Positions 11,301 to 22,700 of a DNA stretch of 64,000 nucleotides are shown here, in pieces (within the stretch, counting starts at the first letter, position 1; the number at the start of each line of letters is the position of its first letter). Origin of the DNA: Pyxicephalus adspersus (taxonomy: Eukaryota; Chordata; Amphibia; Anura; Pyxicephalidae). Below the pieces are notes generated by a model. The model saw nothing but the letters and a program-made list of their open reading frames with translations. It did no database searches and was not told the DNA's origin. The translations under genes were made by a program, and so were the position numbers. Where the stretch lies: contig NC_092869.1 of assembly GCF_032062135.1 (NCBI RefSeq), positions 42,691,219 to 42,755,218 of the forward strand, read 5' to 3'.

Positions 11301-11655
11301 TGTATATTTCCGTTCCCTTCTTTTAGGATTTGTTTGAGAATCAGAAAATAGTTAGGTGACATTATATAAAAATATGAAAGGGTTTACAAACTTTCAAGCA
11401 AAGTTGTCCAGTGTTTGTTCTCTGATGATAATGGGAATGTAAAATCCATACAATAAGATATCATTTCTATCCCTGCAGGAAAGTGAAAATCTGGAACGGG
11501 TGAATGCGGCGCTACGCAGAGAGATTCGCCTCCTGCGGGAAGAGATCAAATATCTTACCTATGTCCTGAGCAGCCACCAACCTGCTTGCCACCTGGCATC
11601 CCAGAAGATTGCCATTACCCCCCCACGCCCATCTTCCCCCCGCTTTCAGCAATGA
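8400..11655 (+). CDS. BATF: Basic leucine zipper transcription factor BATF
   Basis: Three coding exons: 8400-8462, 8546-8650, 11479-11655, all phase 0, giving 114 residues (human BATF has 125). BATF pairs with JUN proteins and, with IRF4/IRF8, binds composite AP-1/IRF sites in lymphocytes and dendritic cells. Seen: QDSSDDMKKVQRREKNRIAA at the start of the basic region, with the DNA-contact pattern N36-xx-A39-A40-xx-S43-R44. The leucine heptads L54, L61, L68, L75 and L82 fall exactly seven apart. The C-terminus ends SSPRFQQ, like the BATF end SSPRFQP; BATF3 lacks it. Like other BATF proteins it has no activation domain. Position next to FLVCR2 supports BATF rather than BATF2/3. The first ATG was chosen because it is followed by a Ser/Asp-rich N-terminus as in BATF. 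Intron 2 (2.8 kb) carries several repeats. Confidence 0.95.
8681..9045 (+). repeat. About 125-bp tandem unit, 3 copies, in BATF intron 2
   Basis: Copies begin at 8681, 8803 and about 8928, each with TGTACAGC, GTCAGAGCTA, ATAGTGTGTGACTGTG and GTCAGCTCCTCTGTACAGAG. The same unit is found in opposite orientation at 41165-41490. TCAGAGCTATATAAATGTATAATA looks like a retroposon tail, so this is probably a tandemly amplified retroposon end. Confidence 0.85.
9471..9615. mobile_element. hAT-like MITE, copy 2
   Basis: Starts CAGTGCTCAGCCCAG and ends GGGCTGGGGAGAACACTG, so the two ends are inverted repeats. ATAGA lies directly outside both ends, as part of a possible target duplication. It is the best preserved of the three copies. 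Confidence 0.8.
10446..10785 (-). mobile_element. tRNA-derived SINE with LINE-type tail
   Basis: Read on the minus strand it starts with a tRNA-like head that has an A-box-like TAGCACTCGGG and a B-box-like GGATCGAATCC. Next comes the body GGTTTCCTCCCACATCCC, then a 3' tail TTTGTACAGCGCTGCGTAAT ending in ATT repeats. The tail is shared with the LINE tail at 1265, so the SINE probably used that LINE for retroposition. About 340 bp, near full length. Confidence 0.8.
10960..11415. mobile_element. Tc1/mariner relic in BATF intron 2
   Basis: The right part, TTTACAAACTTTCAAGCA near 11390, matches the typical inner terminal repeat of vertebrate Tc1-like elements. Around 11290-11360 there is TTTTTGTTTCATTTGT and GGATTTGTTTGAGAATC, also typical of their ends. 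No open transposase remains. Left border uncertain. Confidence 0.6.
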
Positions 11656-12580
11656 TACAGCTTATGGAGATAGAAGGGAGCGCTGAGGGCGGAGCCATGA
11701 TTGCAGACCCTGACTTCACCTAGAAAACTTATCATTATAGATGGGTCAACTCACATATGGCGACACCTCAGATCACAACTCGACGAAGCAGTGTCACATG
11801 ACAAGACGGACAGTCTGCTATTGGCTCCGAAGCAGCTGGATGGAGCAGACCTGGCCGTGGCCAATCAGAATCCTTTGCTGCTCGGACATTTTATCACCCC
11901 ACTGCCACTATTAGGTTTATGGAGGGACTTAAAGACCCGTCATCCACGTCCTCACCTTGTCTGTGTCTGGCTGCAATATTATCACTGGGCATAAGCAGGC
12001 AGCAAGTAAAGTCAGCCAAAAATATGGTGCTGCAATTAGGGGGTCAGCATGAAACCCAGACCACTAGGGGGTCAGAGGATTCTCCTCCAGAGGGCCCCAG
12101 GAGAATGAGGAATCTGAGAGCGGACATTACTGACTGCTGGCTCTAGGGTGGTGATCTTCATCCCCTGTATTCAGTAATTACAGTGTCATTTATTTGGAAA
12201 AGCAAGAGGATGACTATGACTATTATGATGACTGCTCTGGAGTCTTTCTATGAAAATTGCTGTTATAATATAATATGACAGCAGGTGGCGCTGTGCTCAA
12301 GAAGAAGACATTCCCCATTCCTGGCCACAAGATGAATGATTATTTCTGGCTACAGTAGGTGCTGAGTATGTGGGAACACCACGCTCCCCTCCAGAAAAGG
12401 AGTCATTGTATCTGTCCAGGAAGAGAGGTCAGATTCCCCCATTCACTGTGATCTGCCCCAAAATTACCTCCCAGGGCTGCCTGCTGATTAGCTAATCTTC
12501 AACGCAACCATTCATGGACTCTGTCCCCAGGATTCATCTTAAAATAGGGACGGATCATTCCTGTAAGGTTATCATGGGGC

Positions 12581-12805
12581 CTGCTGCTGTGAACATTATC
12601 AACAGGCTCACTTGTATCCACTGTAAACAATGGCTGATAAGTCTGTTGTCAGTGTATACAGCAGCAAGCATTCCTATTGGCTGGTGGTTGGCAGGAGTTG
12701 AGCAACTCCCAACCACAACCAGTCAATAGGAAAGCTCACTTTTATTTCAATCTTCCACCTATGAGTAGCAGTGAGCCTGTTGATAATGTACACAGTGGGC
12801 AATGG
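12581..12805. repeat. Fold-back (long inverted repeat) element downstream of BATF
   Basis: TGAACATTATCAACAGGCTC on the left pairs with AGTGAGCCTGTTGATAATGT on the right (about 12770-12790). Near the centre CCTATTGGCTGG pairs with CCAGTCAATAGG. The whole stretch can fold into one imperfect hairpin centred near 12703, as a MITE does. It lies in the presumed BATF 3' UTR or just beyond. Confidence 0.7.
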
Positions 12806-13533
12806 CTACACATGCAGTTAAAGTGTCGACAGCATTCTTTTGGTTGCAAAATCCAGCAACTCAAACAAAAGGGCAAATCTTTCCAACGGGACACAAACAA
12901 CTGACGCACCTCTCACCATTCTACCTAAACCTAATATTTGGATATTGCAAGAGCCTGTACAAGAGATCCAATCGGGGAGATAAAAGAATGAAACTTTCCT
13001 GAGTCTGTCTCTTCATTGTCTTATGTGAGTGGGTGAGGATGGAAATGACACCGGGAGCTGTATGTTGGACTCATCAGGTGCCCCCAGTAATTTGTTATTG
13101 CTGTTTGTGTATAGTAGGCAGTTGTTGCACTCAGTGACTCGGTTAGATTTCTATCTAATCTACTGACCCAGCACAGAAATACTGAAGCAGCAGAATTAGC
13201 ATAACAGGTCTGATACTTCTCCACATTCACCAATCAGATTGCAGCCTTCTACCTGATTGGTGCTGCAGTGACAAGGAGAGGGAGCGGCTGTTATCATTGT
13301 TGTCCTTCATCCTGTGCCAGAGGACAATGATCACTGCAGAGAGAGATATGACAGTTCTGACTAATGTTTCCGTGCCAAAAGATGGGGCCAGGCTGTACCT
13401 GGGGCCCCTATAGAAGTCCTTCCAGCCCCCACTAAGCCCTTCTGTACCCCAGATTCCTCTGTAATCCCCTCTGTACCCCAGACCCCCTCATACCCTGGGT
13501 ACCCCAATACCCAGCCGACACTTCATAGACATT

Positions 13534-13539
13534 AATAAA
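13534..13539 (+). terminator. BATF: Possible BATF poly(A) signal AATAAA
   Basis: This AATAAA lies 1.9 kb after the BATF stop. Use of it would give a long 3' UTR that includes the fold-back element. The assignment is a guess; 11656-13530 has no coding signal. Confidence 0.35.
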
Positions 13540-13719
13540 GCCCCAGTGGGTGGAGCAACCCCCAGCTCTAGAAAGTGACAGTGAGTTGGAGCGAACTTTG
13601 TCCATCACATCATCACCTGAAACGTGTCATCGAGACCCACTGTGACCCCACCCCTCCCCCCGCCAGCCCCAATATCACTGAAAACACAGTCCAACTTTAA
13701 CAAATACCGAGCATTACAC

Positions 13720-14290
13720 CCAGGGTACAGGACAAGAGAAGTGGTACTGTGCAGAGTCCATACATGCAGAATAGGAACAGATACTGAGAATTACACCCGG
13801 GGTACAGGACGAGAGAAGTGGTACTTTGCAGAGTCAATATATACAGAAAAAGAACAGATACCGAGAATTACACCCAGGGTACAGGACAAGAGAAGTGGTA
13901 GTATGCAGAGTCAATACATACAGAATAAAAACAGATACCGAGAATTACACTTGGGGTTCAGGACAAGAGAAGTGGTACTGTGCAGTGTCCATACATACGG
14001 AATAAAAACAGATACTGAGAATTAAACCTGGGGTACAGGACAAGAGAAGTGGTACTGTGCAGAGTCCATACATACAGAATAAGAACAGATACCGAGAGTT
14101 ACACCCGGGGTACAGGACAAGAGAAGTGGTACTGTGCAGAGTCCATACATACAGAATAAGAACAGATACTGAGAATTACACCCGGGGTACAGGACAAGAG
14201 AAGTGGTACTGTGCAGGGTCCATACATACAGAATAAGAACAGATACTGAGAATTACACCCGGGGTACAGGACAAGAGAAGTTGTACTATG
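13720..14290. repeat. 78-bp minisatellite, about 7 copies
   Basis: Units of about 78 bp with GGGGTACAGGACAAGAGAAG, a GTACTGTGCAGAGTCCATAC block, and ATACTGAGAATTACACC. The unit is a multiple of 3, so open frames cross it on both strands. One inverted unit lies at 1-62. No ORF looks like a gene. Confidence 0.9.
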
Positions 14291-15104
14291 CACTGGGACA
14301 TTTTGTTAATAGGAGCATTTTATGACCTAGAGTTGCCCTGGCTGTGGGTGGTGGGGGTGGGGTGGGTTGAAGTTTATTCTGGGAGGGTAATTTGAGTCAC
14401 ACATTCCCTGGTGTTGACTCTCTTAGTATGGTGACATTAAGCTGATAAGGTTGTGTATTGTGCATGGGGAATTGTGCTGTTTGTACTATCTGATCTCCAT
14501 TTTACTTTTTGATTTCCACATTGTGGAGTTCCAGTGATTAATAAGTTGTGGGGACATTCTGGCAGTTTGGTGTCAGGGTTAGGGGAGGCACAGAGAGCAC
14601 TGGATGACTGGCAGGATCAACATGGATTTTATTTTTTATGTACCTATCAATCAAACGGAAGTGTGCATCCAGAGGAAGCCACACCCCATGAGTGTCATCC
14701 GGTGCGGTATAGAGGGGATCTTATTATAATACGCAGCCAACAGGGGGCATCATGTGACCAAAATAATTTCATATTGTACATAGTGTCTACCCAGAACTCC
14801 ACACTTCACTCACAGGGGCCCAGAAACCCTCATCTGCTTTGAAGTAGAAAACTGTCAGTCAGTAAAGTTCCCATTGTGAGGGTCAGGGTGAGGATTGGCT
14901 GGGATTACATAATCTGTGAATTTTTCACCAATCCCATGCTGCCCTTATAACCCCCTATAGAGAAACAGCGGGAAACACATGCTGAACATCTATAATAAAA
15001 TGACTATATATTGGCCCGCCCACAATCTTCAGCCACCAATCAACCGCCATGAACAATCCAAATAGAACAATCACATCACAGTTTACAAGGAAAGTCGCCA
15101 ATTT

Positions 15105-15745
15105 TAAGGGTAGGCCCTATACTAAGGGAGAAGGGGACCAATCAAAGGGGACCTCTAATATAAAGGGTGGGCCCTATTCTGAGGGAGTGGAGGACCCATC
15201 AGAGGGGGCTCAATTATAAATGGTGGGCCCTATACTAAGGGAGTAGGGGAACCATCAGAGGGGAAATCTAATATAAGGGGTGGGCCCTATACTAAGGGAG
15301 TGGGGGACCCATCAGAGGGGACATCTAATATAAAGGGTGGGCCCTATACTGAGGGAGTGGGGTACCCATCAGAAGGGAACTCAATTATAAATGCTGGGCC
15401 CTATACGGAAGGAGTGTCGGGACCCATCAGAAGGGAGCTCATTTATAAAGAGTGGACCCTATACTAGGAATGTTGGGGACCCATCTGAGGGGGCTCAATT
15501 ATAGTGGGCCCCATACTAAAGGAGTGGGGGGACCCATCAGAGCAGACCCCTAATATAAAGGGTGAGTCCTACCCTTAGGGGGTGAGGGGACCCATTGGTA
15601 AGGACCCCCAATATTATTAAGTGTGGGTCCTATCCTGAGGGGGTGAAGGAGCCATTGGTGGGGAGCTTCAATATAAAGAGTGGCCCCATCCTTAGGGGTT
15701 GGTAGATCCATCTAAGAGGACTCTTAATATAAAAGGTGTGTCCTA
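15105..15745. repeat. 57-bp minisatellite, about 11 copies
   Basis: Units of about 57 bp with GGTGGGCCCTATACTAAGGG and GACCCATCAGAGGGG. Copies decay toward the right end. 14300-15100 and 15750-15989 show nothing I can name. Confidence 0.88.
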
Positions 15746-15989
15746 TCCTCGAGTCCTGATTGTGTGGCTGCATAGGGAAGGGGGTGTATTCTCTTGGAAT
15801 TTTGGTACAGGTTGTTCAGGTTTAGTTGGAATAGGTGCATTCATATTTATTTTAGTTTGTATCTTTAAAATGTGCAATGTGATTGGTTCCTCTGAGATGT
15901 CTCTGCTGTAGAATGAAGATCACTGGGAATAAAAGTATCAAAGTGCAGCTCCGCATCACGTGACCCCAACAGATAATAATATTATTACC

Positions 15990-16430
15990 NNNNNNNNNNN
16001 NNNNNNNNNNNNNNNNNNNNNNNNNNNNNNNNNNNNNNNNNNNNNNNNNNNNNNNNNNNNNNNNNNNNNNNNNNNNNNNNNNNNNNNNNNNNNNNNNNNN
16101 NNNNNNNNNNNNNNNNNNNNNNNNNNNNNNNNNNNNNNNNNNNNNNNNNNNNNNNNNNNNNNNNNNNNNNNNNNNNNNNNNNNNNNNNNNNNNNNNNNNN
16201 NNNNNNNNNNNNNNNNNNNNNNNNNNNNNNNNNNNNNNNNNNNNNNNNNNNNNNNNNNNNNNNNNNNNNNNNNNNNNNNNNNNNNNNNNNNNNNNNNNNN
16301 NNNNNNNNNNNNNNNNNNNNNNNNNNNNNNNNNNNNNNNNNNNNNNNNNNNNNNNNNNNNNNNNNNNNNNNNNNNNNNNNNNNNNNNNNNNNNNNNNNNN
16401 NNNNNNNNNNNNNNNNNNNNNNNNNNNNNN
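15990..16430. other. Assembly gap
   Basis: Run of N. Unlike the other large gaps it is not clearly inside a minisatellite; its right flank is a G-run. It lies upstream of the first FLVCR2 exon and may hide promoter sequence. Confidence 0.99.
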
Positions 16431-16758
16431 GGGGGGGGCACAATATAGATACATGAAACAGGGGGGCCACCATAGAAATTTATGAGACAGGGGGGAAATA
16501 CCAGAGTCACAAGTGGGACTTTAGTTCCCAGGAGGATCAGACAGTCAGCACAGTAAGTGACAATTTGGGTTAGATTCTCCGTTACCGGTCAGCATGGAGC
16601 ACGGTTGCCGTGTCTCAGGATTGGATCTCAGCGACAGCCGATGAGACACCGGAGCAGGTAAGTGCAGCATTTGTGATTGGTGTAATGTTTCCAGTTGTGT
16701 GGGCAGAAGAGCTGACACTTCTTTATTCTTGCAGGTGGTATAAGATTGTGGTGTCTCC

Positions 16759-19700
16759 ATGGCGAAGGAGGAATTAAAAAGGGATGAACTGCTGGACCCC
16801 AATAATTCCCCGGATATCACCGAAAAGAATTCGGGTTCACAGGAAATGCTGACCAATGGCGAGCCGGTTAGTGTGGCGGTAGGGGGTCAGGTGACCAAGC
16901 TGTACAGACGCCGCTGGTTTATGGTCCTCCTGTTCAGCTCGTATTCGCTGTGTAACGCCTTCCAGTGGCTGCAGTACGGTATTATCAACAATATCTTTTT
17001 TCACTATTATGGGGTCAGCAGCCTGGCCATTGATTGGCTCTCCATGTCCTACATGTTGGCGTATATCCCGCTCATCTTCCCGGTGGCCTGGCTGCTGGAG
17101 ACACGCGGTCTGCGCATCATCGCCCTCATTGGCTCCGGCTTGAACTGTCTTGGAGCCTGGATAAAGACGGGCAGTGCCCGGCCTGACCTGTTTGGCGTGA
17201 CCTTGTTTGGACAGTTGGTGTGTGGGGTGGCTCAGGTCTTCATCCTTGGAATGCCATCGCACATTGCGTCCGTGTGGTTCAGCTCTACTGAAGTCTCTAC
17301 TGCCTGCTCCATTGGGGTGTTCGGGAACCAGGTACGTGCCTGGGGTCTGCTGGGGGCCAGCTGTATGCCAACAGCCTGGGGTGCACTGTGGGACTGGGGT
17401 ATGCCAACAGCCTGGGGTGCACTGTGGGACTGGGGTATGCCAACAGCCTGGGGTGCACTGGGGGCCAGGGGTATGCCAACAGCCTGGGGTGCACTGGGGG
17501 CCAGGGGTATGCCAACAGCCNNNNNNNNNNNNNNNNNNNNNNNNNNNNNNNNNNNNNNNNNNNNNNNNNNNNNNNNNNNNNNNNNNNNNNNNNNNNNNNN
17601 NNNNNNNNNNNNNNNNNNNNNNNNNNNNNNNNNNNNNNNNNNNNNNNNNNNNNNNNNNNNNNNNNNNNNNNNNNNNNNNNNNNNNNNNNNNNNNNNNNNN
17701 NNNNNNNNNNNNNNNNNNNNNNNNNNNNNNNNNNNNNNNNNNNNNNNNNNNNNNNNNNNNNNNNNNNNNNNNNNNNNNNNNNNNNNNNNNNNNNNNNNNN
17801 NNNNNNNNNNNNNNNNNNNNNNNNNNNNNNNNNNNNNNNNNNNNNNNNNNNNNNNNNNNNNNNNNNNNNNNNNNNNNNNNNNNNNNNNNNNNNNNNNNNN
17901 NNNNNNNNNNNNNNNNNNNNNNNNNNNNNNNNNNNNNNNNNNNNNNNNNNNGGGGCCAGGGGTATGCCAACAGCCTGGGATGCACTGGGGGCCCGGGGTA
18001 CACTGGGGGCCCAGGGTGTGCCAGCAATCACATTGTTAATTGGTATGCCGTATTATACAATCACAGTAATCTCGGTCATAGGACACAGATTTTCAGCCTC
18101 TCTGGAATATTCCGCAGTCATGGGTAGAAGGGTGGGGGTCATGAGTGAAAAGTGCATTCAAGGTTTTATTTTCATGTTTTGTATTGAGTATGGTGGGGGC
18201 AGGGTCTGGGCCCCTGTTAGGTTTGGGGTCCGGAAATCAGACATGCTTTGATTGTTTTGTGCGGAAATGCACAGCATGTTTAATGGTACAGTGCGAGTAC
18301 ATTACTTTAACAGTACGTTGGATTGCCAATCGTAATTTTAATTTGTTACCACGCATTACTATGAATGGCCTTTGCAGTAAAGATTTCATTCCGATCCATT
18401 TCTCTGCCTGTCCCTCAGTAAGAACTCCTTTTTTGCTAACTGTTCTGACAGTAAAGAATCCTCTCCTGTTCCCTGGTTTAACTACTCTTTGGGTAGCAAA
18501 GGACATAAATTTCTGTGTGAATATTAGTAGTCACAATTTCCCAGGCTGATGGATTGGTGGAGTAAATAAACCTCCACCACACAATGCAGTAACACGGAAT
18601 GTCCAATATGGAAGTTATGGATGTGTGACCCCCAAATATTCCTGAGAGCTGACTTTTCCCTCCGGGTGTACAATTTTATGATGGCGGCAGGCCATGCTAG
18701 TGACCTCTCACTCTTTGCTCCAGTTAGGTGTCGCAGTCGGATTTCTCCTCCCGCCGGTTCTGGTCCCCAATATCAAAGATAAGGACCAGCTATCACATCA
18801 CATCAGCATCATGTTTTATGGGACCGCAGCTGTCGCCAGCCTTCTCTTCATCCTAGTAATATTTGGTGAGGATCAACTACAGGACTGTTCGCATACAACA
18901 GAGGTGCAGCAAAAATGTGTGTGCGGAATGTTAGAGGTGTAGTGACAGCTGTGTGTGTGGAATGTCGGAGGTGTAGTGACAACTGTAAATGTGGAATGTC
19001 AGAGGTGTGGGGAAAGCTGTGTGTGTGGAATGTCAAAGATGTAATGACAACTGTAATTGCGGAATGTCAGAGGTGTAGTGACAGCAGTGTGTGCGGAATG
19101 TCAGAGGTGTAGTGACAGCAGTGTGTGCNNNNNNNNNNNNNNNNNNNNNNNNNNNNNNNNNNNNNNNNNNNNNNNNNNNNNNNNNNNNNNNNNNNNNNNN
19201 NNNNNNNNNNNNNNNNNNNNNNNNNNNNNNNNNNNNNNNNNNNNNNNNNNNNNNNNNNNNNNNNNNNNNNNNNNNNNNNNNNNNNNNNNNNNNNNNNNNN
19301 NNNNNNNNNNNNNNNNNNNNNNNNNNNNNNNNNNNNNNNNNNNNNNNNNNNNNNNNNNNNNNNNNNNNNNNNNNNNNNNNNNNNNNNNNNNNNNNNNNNN
19401 NNNNNNNNNNNNNNNNNNNNNNNNNNNNNNNNNNGGGCAGCTTTGTGTGTGGAATGTCAAAGGTTTAGTGACCAATGTGTGTGTTGTCAGAGGTGTAGGG
19501 ACAACTGTGTGCATTGAATGTCAGAGGTGTAGTGTGTGGAATGTCAGGGGTGCTCCACAGTTGTGTGTGTCAAAGGAGTAGCACTGCTGTGTGTGTGGAA
19601 CGTTCGAGGTGCAGAACAGCTGTGTGTGTGGAATGTCAAGGGGAGTTGCACTGCTGTGTGTGTGGAATGTCAGAGGTGTATAACAGCTGTGTGTGTGGAA

Positions 19701-22700
19701 TGTCAGAGGTGTAGGGGCAGCTTTGTGTGTGGAATGTCAAGGGGAGTTGCACTGCTGTGTGTGTGGAATGTCAGAGGTGTAGGGACAGCTGTGTGCATTG
19801 AATGTCAGAGGTGTAGTGTGTGGAATGGCAGAGGTGTGGTTCTCACACTGTTATAAACAGTTTGCTGTTTTTAGTCTTCCAGGAGGCTCCCCGGCTCCCA
19901 CCCACCCCGGCACAGGCTGCTCAGCTCTCTGCTTCCCCTGGTCAGTACTCCTATAAACAGTCAATACTGCGACTGCTGAGGAACCGAAACTTCATTCTGC
20001 TGGTTGTATCATATGGTGAGTCACATGACAGTCAGAAGTGTCATCACGGATGTGATTGAGCAACTCACACAATATCTTCTCAACATATAATATATGTCAC
20101 ATGTTCAGTTAAAGCAGAAAAATGTATGGAGACAGAATGTATGGGGGCATCCATCTATTGAGGTGGAAATGTATGGGGGGTTACTATCTATAGAGACAGA
20201 ATGTATGGGGGGGATCCATCCATGGAGGCAGAATGTATGGAGGGTAACCATCTATAGAGACAGAATGTATGGGGGGATCCATCTATAAAGGCAGAATATA
20301 TGGGGGGTAACCATCTATATGGACAGAATGTATGGGGGGGGTCCATCTATAGAGGCGGAATGTATGGGGGGGATCCATCTATAGAGACAGAATGTATGGG
20401 AGGGATCCATCTATAGAGACAGAATGTATGGGGGGGATCCCTCTATAGAGGCGGAATGTATGGGGGGATCCATCTATAGAGACAGAGTATATGGGGGGAT
20501 CTATCTATAAAGGCAGAATGTATGGGGGGATCCATCTATAGAGGCAGAATGTATGGGGGATCCATCTATAGAGGCAGAATGTGTGGGGGATCCATCTATA
20601 GAGGCAGAATGTATGGGGGGGGATCCATCTATGTATGGAGGGGATCCTTCTATGGAGGCAGAATTTATGGGGGTAGCCATCTATAGAGGGGAAATGTATG
20701 GGGGGGTAGCCATCTATAGAGGGGAAATGTATGGGGGGGTAACCATCTATAGAGACAGAATGTATGGGGGGGTAACCATCTATGGAGGGGATCCATCTAT
20801 GGAGACAGAATGTATGGGAGGGATCCATCTATGAAGGCAGAATGTATGGGGGGATCCATCTATGGAGGCGGAATGAATGGGGGGGATCCATCTATGGAGG
20901 GGGAAATGTATGGGGTAGATCTATCTATTGTGGTGGAATATATGGAGGGAAATCCACCTAGAGACATGGAATGTATGGGCGGGATCCATCTATAGAGGTG
21001 AAATGTATGGGGATAATCTAGCTACAAAGATGGAATGTATAGGAGGATTAATCTATTCAGGCACTACGTATAGAGGGGTATACATCTATATAGGTGGAAT
21101 GTTTAGGGATCCATCTATAGAGGAGCAATGTGTGGGGTAGATCCATCTTTAGTGGTAGAATGTATCTATGAAGACAGAATGTATGGGTGAATCTATCTAA
21201 AGAATGCAATGACCATGCAGCTGCTGGTAAAATTGGGTTGAGAGAGACCCTTAATGTTGAACAAGATCCTGGCAATGTAGCCATGCTGTATTTACTCAGG
21301 TTGTATTGTACGCTGTCCTGGCACTCCAGCAGTACAGGAGACAGGTCCTCTTCACCCATTAATCACACAAGTAATTTCTGATATTACATTTAGCCCGTGT
21401 GGGTGGGCTGATGGATGGCAGTCCCTGCACCCATTGTCATATTCTGATATAATTTTTGCTATTTCAGGTTTAAATACAGGAGCATTTTACGCTCTGTCTA
21501 CCTTACTGAACCGCATGGTGATAGAACATTACCCGGTAAGTGCCCACTACCCCGAGTGTGCCAATCTGTCTACCCCGAGTGTACCACGCTCAATAAATCA
21601 TGTGTGCCAGGCTCAATTTCCTGACTGTACCACACTAAATGTGCTGAGTGTGCCAGGCTCTCTGCCCTGTGTGTAACAAGACTATTTTCCCCTGCATACT
21701 GCCCCAGGATTCTCACTCTCTTGTCTATACAGGGGAAGGAGGTAAATGCTGGACGGATAGGCCTGACAATTACCATTGCTGGGATGTGTGGCTCTCTTAT
21801 CACTGGACTCTGGCTGGACAGGACCAAGTCATACAAGTAAGATAATGACCCATGGGGTTAGCCTGCCGCTCTCCTGGGTGTGCCTACACGCTATATGCCT
21901 CCAGGCTGTCCCACCTCTCTTACTGTCAGTTCCCCTATTCCCTTTGCCTTCAGTATTTCACCCTCTACCACAAAGTATCACTCTGTCTCCTGTGTCTCCC
22001 TCTTTGTTACTCCCTCGCTCCTCCCCTACATATCCACTCATTTCTCCCTTTTCGTTCCTTTGCCTCTTACCCCCTATCTCAAATCTCCCCCTGCTTCCCC
22101 CAAATCTGTATCTCTCCCCAGAGACCTTTATTTTATTATTTTCTGGTCTCTCTCTCTCTCTGCCCCACAACCCAGTAACACCCAGTTCTGGAACTTCCCT
22201 TCTGTTACCCTTTTCCCCTGTATATCTATGTCTCTTTCTCTGACTCCAATGCCCAATATCTCTCTCCCCTTCTTATATATTATCTCTATTATATATTCCT
22301 CTATCCGCCCAATATCTTTCTTTCCATCCAGGTCCCTCTCTATGGATTTCAATTATCTCTGACTTCTCTCTCCCTCTCCTTTCCACTATATCATGTTGCA
22401 CCCCCATTTCCCTCTGCAAAGTTTCCCCTTGTATCTCTCTTGTTCCTTCCGCAATCTTCCCCTTGATGGATTTCACTCTCCCTGGTCTCTCTCTCAGGCA
22501 GACGACGCTCGCAGTCTATGTCCTGTCATTGGTTGGAATGGTGGTCTTCACATTTATATTGAACCTTGGCTACCTGTGGGCCGTCTTCATCACAGCTGGT
22601 TGTCTAGGGTGAGTACAGGGAGTCCCCCACTGTAGCTCAGTCTTTGAGGAAGCTGATCCCCCTCCCTAATTCGGGTTGGGGAAGTGTGGTATCTTTTGGC

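Noticed and set aside
13624..14025. 133-codon plus-strand ORF with 26-residue repeats
   Set aside because: The 78-bp unit is a multiple of three, so it stays open by chance; both strands are open and there is no third-position bias.
15852..16510. ORFs of 160-200 codons on both strands
   Set aside because: Almost wholly within the N gap 15990-16430.
17207..18251. ORFs of 240-306 codons in other frames of the FLVCR2 exon 1 region
   Set aside because: They come from the 36-bp array and the gap; only the frame from 16759 carries transporter motifs.
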